DNA of 64,000 nt from JAAYXS01 sp964550375 (GTDB taxonomy: Bacteria; Planctomycetota; Phycisphaerae; UBA1845; Fen-1342), in contig CAZJYX010000016.1 of NCBI GenBank assembly GCA_964550375.1, positions 26,786 to 90,785 on the forward strand. The letters are read 5' to 3'. The translations under genes and the position numbers were made by a program. Below the pieces are notes generated by a model. It made no database searches and had not been told where the DNA came from. It saw only the letters and a list, made by a program, of their open reading frames with translations. Positions 35,501 to 44,581 of the stretch are shown here, piece after piece (position 1 is the stretch's first letter; each line of letters opens with the position of its first letter).

Positions 35501-36675
35501 GCGATCAGGGCGTGCTGCTCGGTGTTGGCGGCGGCCACGGCGGCGGCCAGGCAGTCTTCGAGGCGGTCGGCGGCGCATTCCCACGAATGGTCGTTGACGG
35601 CGGTCTCGCGGCCGGCCTGACCCAGGCGGGCTCGCCAAGCACGGTCCAGCAGGCACCGCACGACTGCCGCGGCGAATTCCTCCGGCTCATCGGCGACCAT
35701 GATGTTCTCGTCGGGCCGGGCGGCAGTGCCGTGCAGCGACATCGCGGTGGCGACGGTCGGTGTGGCCATGGCCCAGGCCTCGAGGATCTTATTCTTGATG
35801 CCGCCGCCGGAACGCATCGGAACGACGGCGACGGCGGCCCCGGCCAGGTACGGGCGGACGTCCGGGGCATCGGCGACAACGCTTATGCCGTCGCGACCAT
35901 GCCAGGCGAGGACCTGGGCGACGGGCGACTTGCCGACCACGCCGAGTTGGGCGGCCGGCTCGGCCTCGCGCACCAGCGGCCAGACCGATCGGCAGAACCA
36001 GCGGACGGCGTCGATGTTTGGGGGAAAGTCCAGGCTGCCGACGAAGACGACGCGCGTGTCGTCGCGCGGGGTGGCGGCGGGGCTGAAGTAGTCCGTGTCA
36101 ACGCCGTTGGGAATCGCGACGCAGGAGCGGTCGGTGAAGCGGCGGAAGCCGGCGGCCTCGCGCTCGCTGACGAAGGTGAAGGCCTCGGCGGCGTGGGCGC
36201 AACGGCGATGCAGGAGGTATGACCACATCAGTTCCGCCAGCAGGCGCGGGCGTTGGCGGGCCTGTTGCCAGCGTTGGCGCGCGACCAGGTGGCGGTTGTC
36301 GACCAGTGCGCAAACGCGGGGGCAGTGCGGGTTGGCGTCGAGCGGCAGGAGTGTCTGATAGTCGAGGCCGTAGACGACATCCGGGCACCACTCGTCGATG
36401 AGCTGTCGCAGCCAGGGCGCCGTGGCCGGTGCGAAGCCGAAATGTCGGGCAAGTGCGAGGTCAAATATTGCGCCCGCGGGCGGGTTGGGCCCTTTCGGCA
36501 GGGGTTGCAGCAACGTCCGGAATTGGGGCAGTGCGTCCGTGCCGGCCTCATCTTCCCAGCAGGCGAGCAGGACATCGTGGCGCTGCGCCAGGCGGGCCAG
36601 CAGTTCACGGACGGGAAGGTTCTGTCCTGACCGCGTGGAGCGTGGCAGCCGGCGTTTGATGGCGAGGATTCGCAC
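35497..36675 (-). CDS. Glycosyltransferase, GT4 family
   Basis: A 392-residue GT-B protein from GTG 36675 (AGGAG 6-7 bp upstream; MRILAIKRRLP). A longer GTG start at 36699 has a poorer ribosome site. Motifs: AIPNGVDTDYFSP, VVFVGSLDFPPNIDAVRWF, and PMRSGGGIKNKILEAWAMATPTVAT, the E-x7-E element. The GGGIKNKILEAW form is common in TuaH/stp1-like GT4 proteins of exopolysaccharide clusters with PEP-CTERM systems. Its downstream partner overlaps by 4 bp. Confidence 0.92.
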   Translation of the reverse strand: MRILAIKRRLPRSTRSGQNLPVRELLARLAQRHDVLLACWEDEAGTDALPQFRTLLQPLPKGPNPPAGAIFDLALARHFGFAPATAPWLRQLIDEWCPDVVYGLDYQTLLPLDANPHCPRVCALVDNRHLVARQRWQQARQRPRLLAELMWSYLLHRRCAHAAEAFTFVSEREAAGFRRFTDRSCVAIPNGVDTDYFSPAATPRDDTRVVFVGSLDFPPNIDAVRWFCRSVWPLVREAEPAAQLGVVGKSPVAQVLAWHGRDGISVVADAPDVRPYLAGAAVAVVPMRSGGGIKNKILEAWAMATPTVATAMSLHGTAARPDENIMVADEPEEFAAAVVRCLLDRAWRARLGQAGRETAVNDHSWECAADRLEDCLAAAVAAANTEQHALIA

Positions 36676-37031
36676 CGGGCGCTCCTGTAGCTCGCGCACT
36701 TATCGGGACGTTAGTGTCCGCTCGCGCGCGACGCACCCAGAGACCTATCGACGTTAGCGCAAACGCGCTTGAGGGCGAAAGTGTTGCCAGCAAGTCAGTT
36801 AGGCGTGTGCGGTGCCCCGTCGGGGCCGGATGGGCGGCAGCATGACTTCGCGTTTCGCCGGGCTGAACGACCATGCAGGACGTGCGGCGGTGTGCCGGCA
36901 TTGACTTTCGGACCCGGGCGACCACAATGGTGTTTGTCCAGAATGGCGGCGGCGCTTAGAGGCGTGGCCGCTGAGATCTGGGTACCGCAGTCGCACGCCG
37001 GCCAGGATTGGCGGTGGTGGCGACATTCGAC
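36676..37031. other. Intergenic region before tRNA-Leu
   Basis: 356 bp between the divergent glycosyltransferase start and the tRNA. A TTGACT at 36901 with a poor -10 is a weak promoter candidate. Nothing else seen. Confidence 0.35.
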
Positions 37032-37116
37032 GCCGAAGTGGCGGAACTGGCAGACGCGCGGGATTCAAAATCCCGTTCCCTTACCGGGAGTGAGGGTTCG
37101 AGTCCCTCCTTCGGCA
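37032..37116 (+). tRNA. tRNA-Leu (CAA)
   Basis: 85 nt with acceptor stem GCCGAAG/CTTCGGC, anticodon stem CGGGA/TCCCG around loop TTCAAAA (anticodon CAA), a long variable arm as in class II tRNAs, and GGTTCGAGTCC for the T arm. Discriminator A; CCA is not encoded. Confidence 0.95.
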
Positions 37117-37233
37117 ATGCGGGGGTTGTGAGTCTTCTGGGCTTGGGGGTAATCGATCGGTTAGCGCTTCAGGCCACAGCAGCACGTGCGTGGGTGCGGT
37201 ACAGCTTCCCGGACGTGAAACTGCAAATAGGCG

Positions 37234-37261
37234 TTGAGGGCAACTCAGGGCACATTATAAT
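37234..37261 (+). promoter_or_regulatory. Promoter upstream of the peptidase leader RNA
   Basis: TTGAGG (37234-37239), 16 bp, then perfect TATAAT (37256-37261). The predicted start near 37268 puts a ~240-nt leader in front of the C25 peptidase gene. Confidence 0.55.
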
Positions 37262-37276
37262 ACGAATGAGGCCTTG

Positions 37277-37393
37277 TCGCGGGCATATAGCGCGCGGTGC
37301 TCCGGCAGTTTGAGCGCCGGCTGTGAACAGGCACCGGAGCTTAAGGCAGTGCGTGGGGGTGCCTTTGCCCACAGGAGGTCGCGTATCCCGCGA
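37277..37393 (+). ncRNA. Candidate structured leader RNA
   Basis: Three perfect stems fit a three-way junction: P1 TCGCGGG (37277-37283)/CCCGCGA (37387-37393), P2 GCTCCGG (37299-37305)/CCGGAGC (37334-37340), and P3 AAGGCA (37343-37348)/TGCCTT (37360-37365) with an 11-nt loop. It starts about 9 nt after the predicted transcription start. It matches no riboswitch, 6S or SRP consensus I know. It may be a cis-regulator of the peptidase or a small RNA. Confidence 0.4.
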
Positions 37394-37444
37394 TTCGCCG
37401 GCACAGGCCGATTGCGCTTTGGGATGGGCACCGGCCCCACGCGG

Positions 37445-37472
37445 TTCACCGGGCGGCTACGGCCGCCGTGAA
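37445..37472 (+). promoter_or_regulatory. Hairpin before the peptidase ribosome site
   Basis: TTCAC plus GGCGGC-TACG-GCCGCC plus GTGAA forms an 11-bp stem with one small bulge and a UACG tetraloop. It ends about 20 nt before the ribosome site. There is no T-run, so it is more a translational or processing element than a terminator. Confidence 0.4.
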
Positions 37473-37506
37473 CACTGGATCAGTGCTTCACAGAAAGGAC
37501 AAGCCG

Positions 37507-40500
37507 ATGCGTTGGTATGGGATGTGCGCGGTTTTTGGTACATGTCGCAGATCTGCGGTTCTGCTTGCGGCGGTGACTTTGTGCGTGCTGGGTTTTGCGC
37601 CGGGGGCGGTGCAGGCGGCGGACCGTGGCACCGGGCTGGAAGTACGGTATACGGCGCACTTCGACCCGGCGGAGCTGACGTTTGACACGGTGCTGGGCTA
37701 CGACGTTGTGAGTCTGCCGGACGCGGCCAGTGATGGCGCGCCCGGCCATCCCTTGCTGCCCACGCGGACGATTCGGCTGGCTCTGCCGCGTGGCATGGCC
37801 GCAACCCATGTGGAAGTCGCGGTGCTGCATGAGGTGGAGATACCTGGGCAATACAGCATTCTCCCGAGTCAGCCGCTGCGGCCCGTGTCGCGGCGCGCCG
37901 GGGCGGACGATTTCGTCGGCCCGTTGGCTGAGGCATACGCCTTGGGGGCGGCGTATCCGCAGGTGGTGGCCGAGCTATTGGGGCAGTGCGACCTGGCGGG
38001 GCAGGCCATGGCACTGGTGCGATTGCATCCGGTGCGCTACGTGCCGGCCGAGCAGCGGCTGGCTGTTCTGACGGCAATCGAGGTCGTTGTTCATGGTGAG
38101 CCGGGATACGAGTGCGGCCATTACTTGCCCGCGGCGGCCTCAAGCGCGAGCCGCACGCGCTATGCCCACCGCGTGGCGGAGATGGTCGCGAACCCGGAGG
38201 CCGTGCGTCTGGAGGTGGGCAGTGGTTTGGGATCGCGCGAGCTCGGGCCGGCGAACTACGAGTATGTGATCATCACGCAGGCGTCCTGGGCGGGGGCTTT
38301 TCAACTGCTGGCCGACTGGAAGACCAAGAAGGGCGTGCCGGCGATAGTGGTGACGCGCGAGTGGATCGCCGAGGAGTACTGGGGCGACAACCTAGTCCTC
38401 AAGATGCGCCAGTTCATCCAGGACGCGCACTCGATCTGGGGCGCGGAGTACTTCCTGCTAGGCGGTGACACCAACATCATACCCTGCCACATGCGCGTAG
38501 TCGACGAAGACACGATTCCCAACGACACCTTCTACTCGGATTACGACACTGACGGGGTGTGCGAGGTGCACGTGGGCCGGGCTTCGGTACGGAACTCCGG
38601 CGCGGTTGCGACCTTCATCAACAAGGTGCTGACGTACGAGAAGAATCCGCCGCTGAGCGACTACGCGATGATGGCGACGTTCCTGGGCTTCGACTTGAAC
38701 ACGTACGGCAGCGCTGAGGGCGAAGGCCTCATGATCGCCATTGAGAACCTGTATCTGCCGGACGAGTGGACTTGCCGGACCGAGTATGACAGCGAGCCCG
38801 GGGAGCATTGGAGCGACTCGGTCGAGTATCTAAACCTGGGCAGCAACATCGTCAATCATGCCGACCACTCGAGCACGAATGCGATGGGCGTGGGCTCGGT
38901 TAATCACCACACTTACCTGTATTCGAGCGACATGAGCGGGCTGAGCAACGGCAACCGCCAGAGCATCATGTATTCCATCGGCTGCTACGCCTGCAATTAT
39001 GAGAACCACACCTGCATTGCCGAGGCGTTCGTGCGGAACTCGGGGGGCGGTGGGGTGGCTTTCATCGGCAACTCGCGCTACGGCTGGTATCAGCCGTTCT
39101 CCAGCACCGGGGCGTCCCTGCTGTATGACCGCTACTTCTTTCGCTCGCTGTTCGTCAAAGGGTTCTATCGGCTGGGCGACAGCTTCAGTGACCACAAGCA
39201 GGACGGCTACGCGGCCGGCGGCGGGCGCTCCGAGTACATTTTCACGGAGCTGACGCTGCTGGGCGACCCGGAGATGCCCATCTGGACGGCTGAGCCGCAA
39301 ACGTTCATCGTGACGCACCCCGACACGGCGGAGATCAACCTCTTTACCGACTTCCCGGTCCAGGTGTGGAGCGGCGACAATCCCGTCCCGGACGCCCTGG
39401 TGTGCGTGTGGAAGCCTGATGACGTGTACCAGGTGGCCCAGACTGATGCGAGCGGTACAGCCACGTTCTGGTTCGCGCCGACTTCGGAAGGCGCCCTGCA
39501 CGTGACGGTCACGAAGCGTAACCACCTGCCGTACGAGGGCGGCGCCGACGCGTTCGACGGCGTGGGACCTTACACATTGACGGTCCTGATTGAGGGAGAG
39601 GGGTTCGTGGCGCTCGATCCACCGGACGGACCGTTCGAGAGTGGAACCCCGGTCGACGTAACGGCACACGCCGACGAGGGCTGGACCTTCCACTACTGGG
39701 ACACTGGGCTGACGGGTTTCGACAATCCGGACACCGTAGTCATGAATGGCAACAAGATTGTCACGGCGGTCTTTGCCCTGGACTGCAACGGCAACAACAT
39801 TCCGGACACGTGCGACATCAACTGCAGCGCCCCCGGTTGTGACGTCTACGTCAACTGCGGCGAGTTCTTCGACTGCAATCAAAACGGCATTCCCGACGAC
39901 TGCGACATAGCCGGCGGCACCAGCGCGGACTGCCAGCCGAACGGCATCCCGGACGAGTGCGAGCTGGCGCCCCCGGCGTACGTGGAGGGCCAGGATGATG
40001 GGGCACTGGCCGAGATCGTCTGCCCCCCGGGGACGTACTACGGAACCACCGAGGCGGCGACCAGCCACGGCGCGTGCAGTTGTGCCGACACCGACGACAC
40101 GCCGGACATCTGGTACTACTACTCGCCCCACGGCGACGGGGTGCTGACGATTGCGTTGTGCGGCTCGGATTTCGACACCGTGTTGTCCGTGCACAGCGGC
40201 TTCCCCGGCACGCCGGATAACGAACTGGCCTGCAACGACGATTACTGCTTCGAGCAGTCGCGCGTGGACGTGGTCGTACAGAACCGGATGCCGTACTGGA
40301 TACGCGTGTCCGGCAAGGCAGGCGCGATGGGTGTCTACCAGATGACGCTGACCGGCCCGGAGTGCTTCTACAATGAAGGCGATCTGAACGAGAACGGCAT
40401 TCCCGACGAGTGTGAGGACTGCGGCGGACAGCTCCTGGGGGATGCCAACTGCGACGGGCTCGTGAACAGTTTCGACATCGACGCCTTCGTGTTGGCGCTG

Positions 40501-40629
40501 ACGGACCCGCTCGCGTGGGCGGCGCTGTACCCGGAGTGCGATCTGCTGTGTACCTGTGACCTCAACGGCGACGGCTTCGTCAACAGCTTTGACATCGACC
40601 CGTTTGTGATGGTGCTCACCGGGTCGTGA
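37507..40629 (+). CDS. Secreted gingipain-type (C25) cysteine peptidase with EF-hand doublet
   Basis: A 1040-residue exported protein. Signal peptide to about residue 38 (ends AVQAA). The catalytic region resembles gingipains: His454 (NHADHSSTNAMG) and Cys493 (SIGCYACN) 39 residues apart, followed by GGGVAFIGNSRYGWY and FTELTLLGDPEMPIW. Then come an Ig-like C25-type domain (about 600-695), an InlB-like repeat domain (EGEGFVALDPPDGPF to AVFA), a Ca-binding NGNNIPD/QNGIPDDCD stretch, a bacterial pre-peptidase-like domain, and the C-terminal doublet. The specificity pocket was not read; Arg or Lys specificity is unknown. Start ATG 37507 was chosen over 37468 for its ribosome site (AAAGGA). Confidence 0.88.
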   Translation: MRWYGMCAVFGTCRRSAVLLAAVTLCVLGFAPGAVQAADRGTGLEVRYTAHFDPAELTFDTVLGYDVVSLPDAASDGAPGHPLLPTRTIRLALPRGMAATHVEVAVLHEVEIPGQYSILPSQPLRPVSRRAGADDFVGPLAEAYALGAAYPQVVAELLGQCDLAGQAMALVRLHPVRYVPAEQRLAVLTAIEVVVHGEPGYECGHYLPAAASSASRTRYAHRVAEMVANPEAVRLEVGSGLGSRELGPANYEYVIITQASWAGAFQLLADWKTKKGVPAIVVTREWIAEEYWGDNLVLKMRQFIQDAHSIWGAEYFLLGGDTNIIPCHMRVVDEDTIPNDTFYSDYDTDGVCEVHVGRASVRNSGAVATFINKVLTYEKNPPLSDYAMMATFLGFDLNTYGSAEGEGLMIAIENLYLPDEWTCRTEYDSEPGEHWSDSVEYLNLGSNIVNHADHSSTNAMGVGSVNHHTYLYSSDMSGLSNGNRQSIMYSIGCYACNYENHTCIAEAFVRNSGGGGVAFIGNSRYGWYQPFSSTGASLLYDRYFFRSLFVKGFYRLGDSFSDHKQDGYAAGGGRSEYIFTELTLLGDPEMPIWTAEPQTFIVTHPDTAEINLFTDFPVQVWSGDNPVPDALVCVWKPDDVYQVAQTDASGTATFWFAPTSEGALHVTVTKRNHLPYEGGADAFDGVGPYTLTVLIEGEGFVALDPPDGPFESGTPVDVTAHADEGWTFHYWDTGLTGFDNPDTVVMNGNKIVTAVFALDCNGNNIPDTCDINCSAPGCDVYVNCGEFFDCNQNGIPDDCDIAGGTSADCQPNGIPDECELAPPAYVEGQDDGALAEIVCPPGTYYGTTEAATSHGACSCADTDDTPDIWYYYSPHGDGVLTIALCGSDFDTVLSVHSGFPGTPDNELACNDDYCFEQSRVDVVVQNRMPYWIRVSGKAGAMGVYQMTLTGPECFYNEGDLNENGIPDECEDCGGQLLGDANCDGLVNSFDIDAFVLALTDPLAWAALYPECDLLCTCDLNGDGFVNSFDIDPFVMVLTGS
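40441..40626 (+). repeat. EF-hand/dockerin-like doublet of the peptidase (S type)
   Basis: Two repeats, CDGLVNSFDIDAF and GDGFVNSFDIDPF, each with a D-x-N-x-DG EF-hand loop, separated by about 25 residues with a Cys pair. Both carry Ser at the variable position. Confidence 0.85.
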
Positions 40630-40677
40630 CGGCGTACCGCCGAACCGCGTTAACAGACGTTGAGTGCTTTCCCACCT

Positions 40678-40714
40678 AGCAGCGCCGGTCACGCCAGTCC
40701 GGCGCTGCTGCTTT
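40678..40714 (+). terminator. Rho-independent terminator of the peptidase gene
   Basis: An 11-bp perfect stem AGCAGCGCCGG/CCGGCGCTGCT around a 10-nt loop, then GCTTT. It starts 49 bp after the peptidase stop codon. Confidence 0.75.
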
Positions 40715-41020
40715 GTCTCACGAGTGCCGCCGACACGTGGGTGGCCTCCCGCAGAGCAGGTCATCACAACCGGCAACGCGGCGGTGCCACAGTTGGGCCG
40801 GAGCGCCCGGGCGCTGGTCCCGGCCCGGGGGCTGGCAGAAGAAGGACCACCGCTGGCGCGGTTGGCACGTCGGGACAGGCCCGCTAGACTCATGTGCCCG
40901 CTTGGGCGGTGTTTGGTGCTCGCCCTCCGGCGTTCGGCAGTTGCGGCCGGCCGCCGCGGGTTGGGCCGGCCCCAGGTGGGTGACGACGGGAGTACCGCCT
41001 ACCGGCAAGGAGTAGTTCAG
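40715..41020 (+). other. Intergenic region, no gene seen
   Basis: 306 bp before the thioredoxin-like/TPR gene. An open frame continues upstream but has no family resemblance and no ribosome site; the real gene starts at 41021 with AAGGAG. Confidence 0.45.
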
Positions 41021-42442
41021 ATGCGTGCGTGGCCGCGATTAGCTGCTGGTGTTGCCGTCTGGTTGACGGCCTGGGTTGCCTACGCGCAGGAGCCGGGACA
41101 ACCGGCCCCGGACATACCATTAAGTCGCGAGCGTGGCCGCGGCGACGAGCGCAGTCTGCTGGAAGTGCATCGCAACCGGATCATCGTGATCATCTACTGG
41201 AGCAGCACGAGCAGTCACTCGATCGAAGTGCTGAAGAAGGCCAACGAACTGTACCGCCAGTACGCGCCGCGGGGCGTGGGCTTCGTGGCCTGGTCGCGGG
41301 ACAAGATGGAGAAGATCGAGGAGGTCTTCAGTGAGCACGAGATCGTGATCCCGCGCCGCATCAGCGCGAGCCCCGAGGGCCGTTTTCTCTTCGCATCGCC
41401 GCCGTCGGCCTACATAATCGACAAATACCACCGCATCGCCTACGCGCGCTTCGATCCCTCCGAGGATCTGGAGGAACGCATCCAGGCCGTGCTGCGTCGA
41501 ACACCAACGGCCAACGCCACGCCGGAACGTCTGGAGGCCAACCTGGCGCGTGTCGGCCAACTGGCCCAGGCCGGGGACTTCCCGCGCGCCTACACGCTGG
41601 CGCGCGAGCTGGAGGAAGTCCTGCGCGGCGTGGACGAAACCCGCAGCGAGCAGGTCGAAAGCCTGCTAACGCAGCTTCAGACCGGCGCGCAGCGCATGCT
41701 GGGAAACGCCCAGCAGGACGTCCGCGCTCGGAACTACGAGGCGGCCGCCCAGCAGTTGGCGGCGCTGAGCGTCCGGCTGGAAGGCGTGCAGCAGGACGGC
41801 GACGGACGACGGCGCGACGGAGCGCGGCGCACTGAGCGGAGCAGGCCGCGCGGCGGGCGCCGCGACCGGCGCCGGCCGGCCGGCGAGGAACAGGCTGAGC
41901 GGGTCATGACGTACATCGAGATTCGCGAGGCCGTCGAGACGGAAATCGGCCAGCTTCAGGGTGATGCCTATACCAAGCGCATCATAGCCAAGGCCGTGGA
42001 TAATGCCCGCGGCGAGCTTGAGTGTGAACGGGCCGAGGAACTGCTGGCAGCACAGCAATTCACCGAGGCACGCGAGGCCTACCGGAACGTAGTGGAGCGC
42101 TATCCGGATACGGCGGCTGCGGAAAGGGCCCAACAGAGCCTGGACCGCCTGGCCACTGATCCGGACCTGCGCGCGGCCATGAAGAAGGTCCAGGCCGCCG
42201 AGCAGGCCGAGCGCTGGTACGATATCGGTAGCCGCTTCGCACGCTCCGAGCTGTTTGATATGGCCCGCGAGTATCTGGAGAAGGTCATCCAGGAGTACCC
42301 CGCCAGCACGGCGGCCGAGCAGGCACGGGCGCGACTCAAGGAACTCCCGGCCGCGGAGGAACGGGCGGCCCGACGTCGGGCAGCGCGCGAAGCCGCGCGC
42401 AGCTCAATGGTCCCCGTCGAGGAAGAGGGCGAGCAACCTTAG
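41021..42442 (+). CDS. Secreted thioredoxin-fold/TPR protein without redox cysteines
   Basis: A 473-residue exported protein from ATG 41021 (AAGGAG 8 bp upstream). Signal peptide ends AYAQ. Residues ~25-150 form a thioredoxin/AhpC-like domain (RIIVIIYWSSTSSHSIEVLKKANEL, PPSAYIIDKYHRIAYAR), but the CxxC position reads S-S-H-S and no cysteine is present. From about 160 come helical repeats, a basic low-complexity linker (RRDGARRTERSRPRGGRRD), and TPR-like repeats (FTEAREAYRNVVERYPDTAAAERAQ; FDMAREYLEKVIQEYPAS). Probably a structural or binding protein rather than a reductase. Confidence 0.72.
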   Translation: MRAWPRLAAGVAVWLTAWVAYAQEPGQPAPDIPLSRERGRGDERSLLEVHRNRIIVIIYWSSTSSHSIEVLKKANELYRQYAPRGVGFVAWSRDKMEKIEEVFSEHEIVIPRRISASPEGRFLFASPPSAYIIDKYHRIAYARFDPSEDLEERIQAVLRRTPTANATPERLEANLARVGQLAQAGDFPRAYTLARELEEVLRGVDETRSEQVESLLTQLQTGAQRMLGNAQQDVRARNYEAAAQQLAALSVRLEGVQQDGDGRRRDGARRTERSRPRGGRRDRRRPAGEEQAERVMTYIEIREAVETEIGQLQGDAYTKRIIAKAVDNARGELECERAEELLAAQQFTEAREAYRNVVERYPDTAAAERAQQSLDRLATDPDLRAAMKKVQAAEQAERWYDIGSRFARSELFDMAREYLEKVIQEYPASTAAEQARARLKELPAAEERAARRRAAREAARSSMVPVEEEGEQP

Positions 42443-42535
42443 CATACAAGCAGTAGGGCGATGTTCCGTTGACACGCGGTCCCGCCGGGCCGGCCGACGG
42501 CAACGGCTCCTTTGGGCCGCCTTGACGGCCGGGCT

Positions 42536-43921
42536 CTACAGCGTACTCCCACCCCTTTGCACGAGCTGAGTGAACGCCGCGCCGCGCGCCCGGTAGTCAT
42601 CGAATTGGTCCCACGACGCACAGGCCGGAGAAAGCAGCACGGTATCGCCCGGCTCCGCCCGCCGGCTGCAAGCATCCACGGCCGTGGGCAGGTCGCCGCA
42701 CAGTTCGGCATTTCCGCCGGCCGCCCGGATCAGCTCAGCCAGAGCGGCGCCGGTCTGGCCGATGCAGGCGGCGAACTTGGCCCGGCGGGCGGCGATCTCG
42801 GCGAACTGCCGCAGGTCGCTGCCCTTGTCATAGCCCCCGACGATGATGAGCACGGGGGTCTTCAAGGCGGCCATGCCGGTGAGGGCGGCTTCCGGAGTGG
42901 TGCTTTTCGAGTCATTGTAGTACGTCACGCCGTCGCGATCGGCCACGCGCTGCAGACGATCGGGCAAGGCGGCGAATGACTCCAGGGCGGCGACGGCCCG
43001 GTCCGGCGGGATGTCGTACAGGTGTGCGACGGTCAGCGCGGCCGCCGCGTTCAGTCGGTTGTGTTGACCGGGGACGTTGAGGCGCACGTCCGGCCAGCTC
43101 ATTTCCGGGGGCGGGGTGCCGGCCAGGCCGAAGGCCGGGCCGCGCGCCCGCGGGGTGTCGTCATCCAATCCGTAGTACCAGACGCGGGCATGGTCGCGCA
43201 CCGCGTCGCGGACGGCGCTGCGCAGCGCGGGCGTGTCACCGAGCACGAGGGCATCGCGCCGGCGATCCTGGAAGCGCAGGATGTTCAGCTTGGCCTTCAG
43301 GTAGGCCGCGAAGCTGCCGTGCCAATCCAGGTGATTCTCCGAGACGTTCGAGATGACGGCTGTGTGCGGACTCCAGCGCACCGTGGGGGTGCGTTCGAGC
43401 TGGAAGCTGGAGAGCTCCAGGACGACGATGTCGTCGGGGCGGACCTCGTTCAGGTCGTCCAGCAGCGAGCGGCCGATGTTCCCGCCCACCCAGACGCGCC
43501 GGCCGGCGCCGGTCTCGCGCAGAATGTGCCCGATCATGGCCGTGATGGTGCTTTTGCCGACGGAGCCGGTAACGCCGACGCAGCGGCCGCGGCAGCGCTG
43601 CACGAACAGGTTCATCTCGGTGGTCACCGGCACGCCGGCCGCCCGAGCGGCCTGTAGGAACGGGGAGTGGTCGGGCACGGCCGGGTTAACGACGACCACG
43701 TCGGCCTCGCGGAAGTCGTGCTCATCGTGGCGACCGAGGCGCAGCTCGATCGGCAGGTCGTCGATCTGCGCCAGTGAGCCGGCCAGGCGTTCGGCCGGCA
43801 GCCGATCGGTGACCAGCACGCGTGCTCCGGCGCGCGCCAGCCAGCGTGTCACTCCGACGCCGCCACCGAAGCGCCCCAGCCCCATAACCGTCACGCGTTT
43901 ACCATGCCACTGCTGGATCAT
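42536..43921 (-). CDS. murD: UDP-MurNAc-L-Ala:D-Glu ligase
   Basis: Adds D-glutamate to the peptidoglycan precursor using ATP in the cytoplasm. The 461 residues include the Rossmann start VTVMGLGRFGGGVG, the P-loop GVTGSVGKST, LELSSFQLE, ISNVSENHLDWHG and YYNDSKSTTPEA, all MurD signatures. The P-loop has Val where Asn is usual (TGTNGKT/ST). It stands alone, away from a division/wall gene cluster, as happens in planctomycetes. Confidence 0.93.
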   Translation of the reverse strand: MIQQWHGKRVTVMGLGRFGGGVGVTRWLARAGARVLVTDRLPAERLAGSLAQIDDLPIELRLGRHDEHDFREADVVVVNPAVPDHSPFLQAARAAGVPVTTEMNLFVQRCRGRCVGVTGSVGKSTITAMIGHILRETGAGRRVWVGGNIGRSLLDDLNEVRPDDIVVLELSSFQLERTPTVRWSPHTAVISNVSENHLDWHGSFAAYLKAKLNILRFQDRRRDALVLGDTPALRSAVRDAVRDHARVWYYGLDDDTPRARGPAFGLAGTPPPEMSWPDVRLNVPGQHNRLNAAAALTVAHLYDIPPDRAVAALESFAALPDRLQRVADRDGVTYYNDSKSTTPEAALTGMAALKTPVLIIVGGYDKGSDLRQFAEIAARRAKFAACIGQTGAALAELIRAAGGNAELCGDLPTAVDACSRRAEPGDTVLLSPACASWDQFDDYRARGAAFTQLVQRGGSTL

Positions 43922-44014
43922 TATCGCCTTGGCAGCTAACCTCTAGGGGGTCCCGCCGGCGGCGCGCGACCGCCGATTGTCGGGCTTCGGGCACCATAAC
44001 ACTACAGGCGCCTT

Positions 44015-44554
44015 GTGACTGCGGATGATACCATAATTCGTCAAGCAACCCTCGCGGATGTCGATGCGATTGCGGCCAACAATGTCGCGATGGCCGCCGA
44101 GACTGAAGGGCTGCGGCTGGACCCGTCCACCGTTCGGATGGGCGTGTACCGCGTGCTGACCGACGACGAGAAGGGCCGGTACTATCTGGCCGAGCGTGGC
44201 GGCCGCGTGGTGGGCCAGTTGCTGGTCACGCGCGAATGGAGCGACTGGCGCAACGACTGGTTCTGGTGGATTCAGAGCGTCTACGTCGTCCCGGCGGCGC
44301 GCGGGGCGGGCGTCTACCGGGCCCTGCACGAGTACGTCGAGCGGCGGGCCCGCCACACCCCCGGCGTGTGCGGCCTGCGGCTCTATGTCGATCGGCGCAA
44401 CCAGATTGCCCGGGAGATTTACGAGCACCTCGGCCTGCGGCCGACGGGTTACGAATTCCTGCAATTGGACTGGGCCGAGCCGGGGGCCTCCGGGGTACCG
44501 CCGGCCGGTAAGACAGCCGCGCCGGCCGACGATCAACCCGGCTTGCAGGACTAG
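44015..44554 (+). CDS. GNAT-family acetyltransferase
   Basis: A 179-residue acetyl-CoA-dependent N-acetyltransferase from GTG 44015. It has the GNAT core: IIRQATLADVDAIAANN, WWIQSVYVVPAARGAGVYRALHEY (motif A with R-x-x-G-x-G/A as ARGAGV), and LRLYVDRRNQIAREIYEHLGLRPTGYE. The C-terminal 25 residues are a disordered tail. Substrate unknown. It precedes argS by 27 bp. Confidence 0.87.
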   Translation: MTADDTIIRQATLADVDAIAANNVAMAAETEGLRLDPSTVRMGVYRVLTDDEKGRYYLAERGGRVVGQLLVTREWSDWRNDWFWWIQSVYVVPAARGAGVYRALHEYVERRARHTPGVCGLRLYVDRRNQIAREIYEHLGLRPTGYEFLQLDWAEPGASGVPPAGKTAAPADDQPGLQD

Positions 44555-44581
44555 CACGCGACGGGTAGTTTCAGCCGCACG

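Noticed and set aside
37277..37393. The structured leader as 6S RNA, SRP RNA or tmRNA
   Set aside because: It lacks the single long bulged hairpin of 6S, the SRP tetraloop region (GGAAGGAAGC) and the tmRNA tRNA-like ends, so it is listed only as an unknown structured RNA.
38830..40893. Minus-strand reading frame of about 687 codons
   Set aside because: It is antisense to the C25 peptidase, has no ribosome site, and its sequence is low-complexity.
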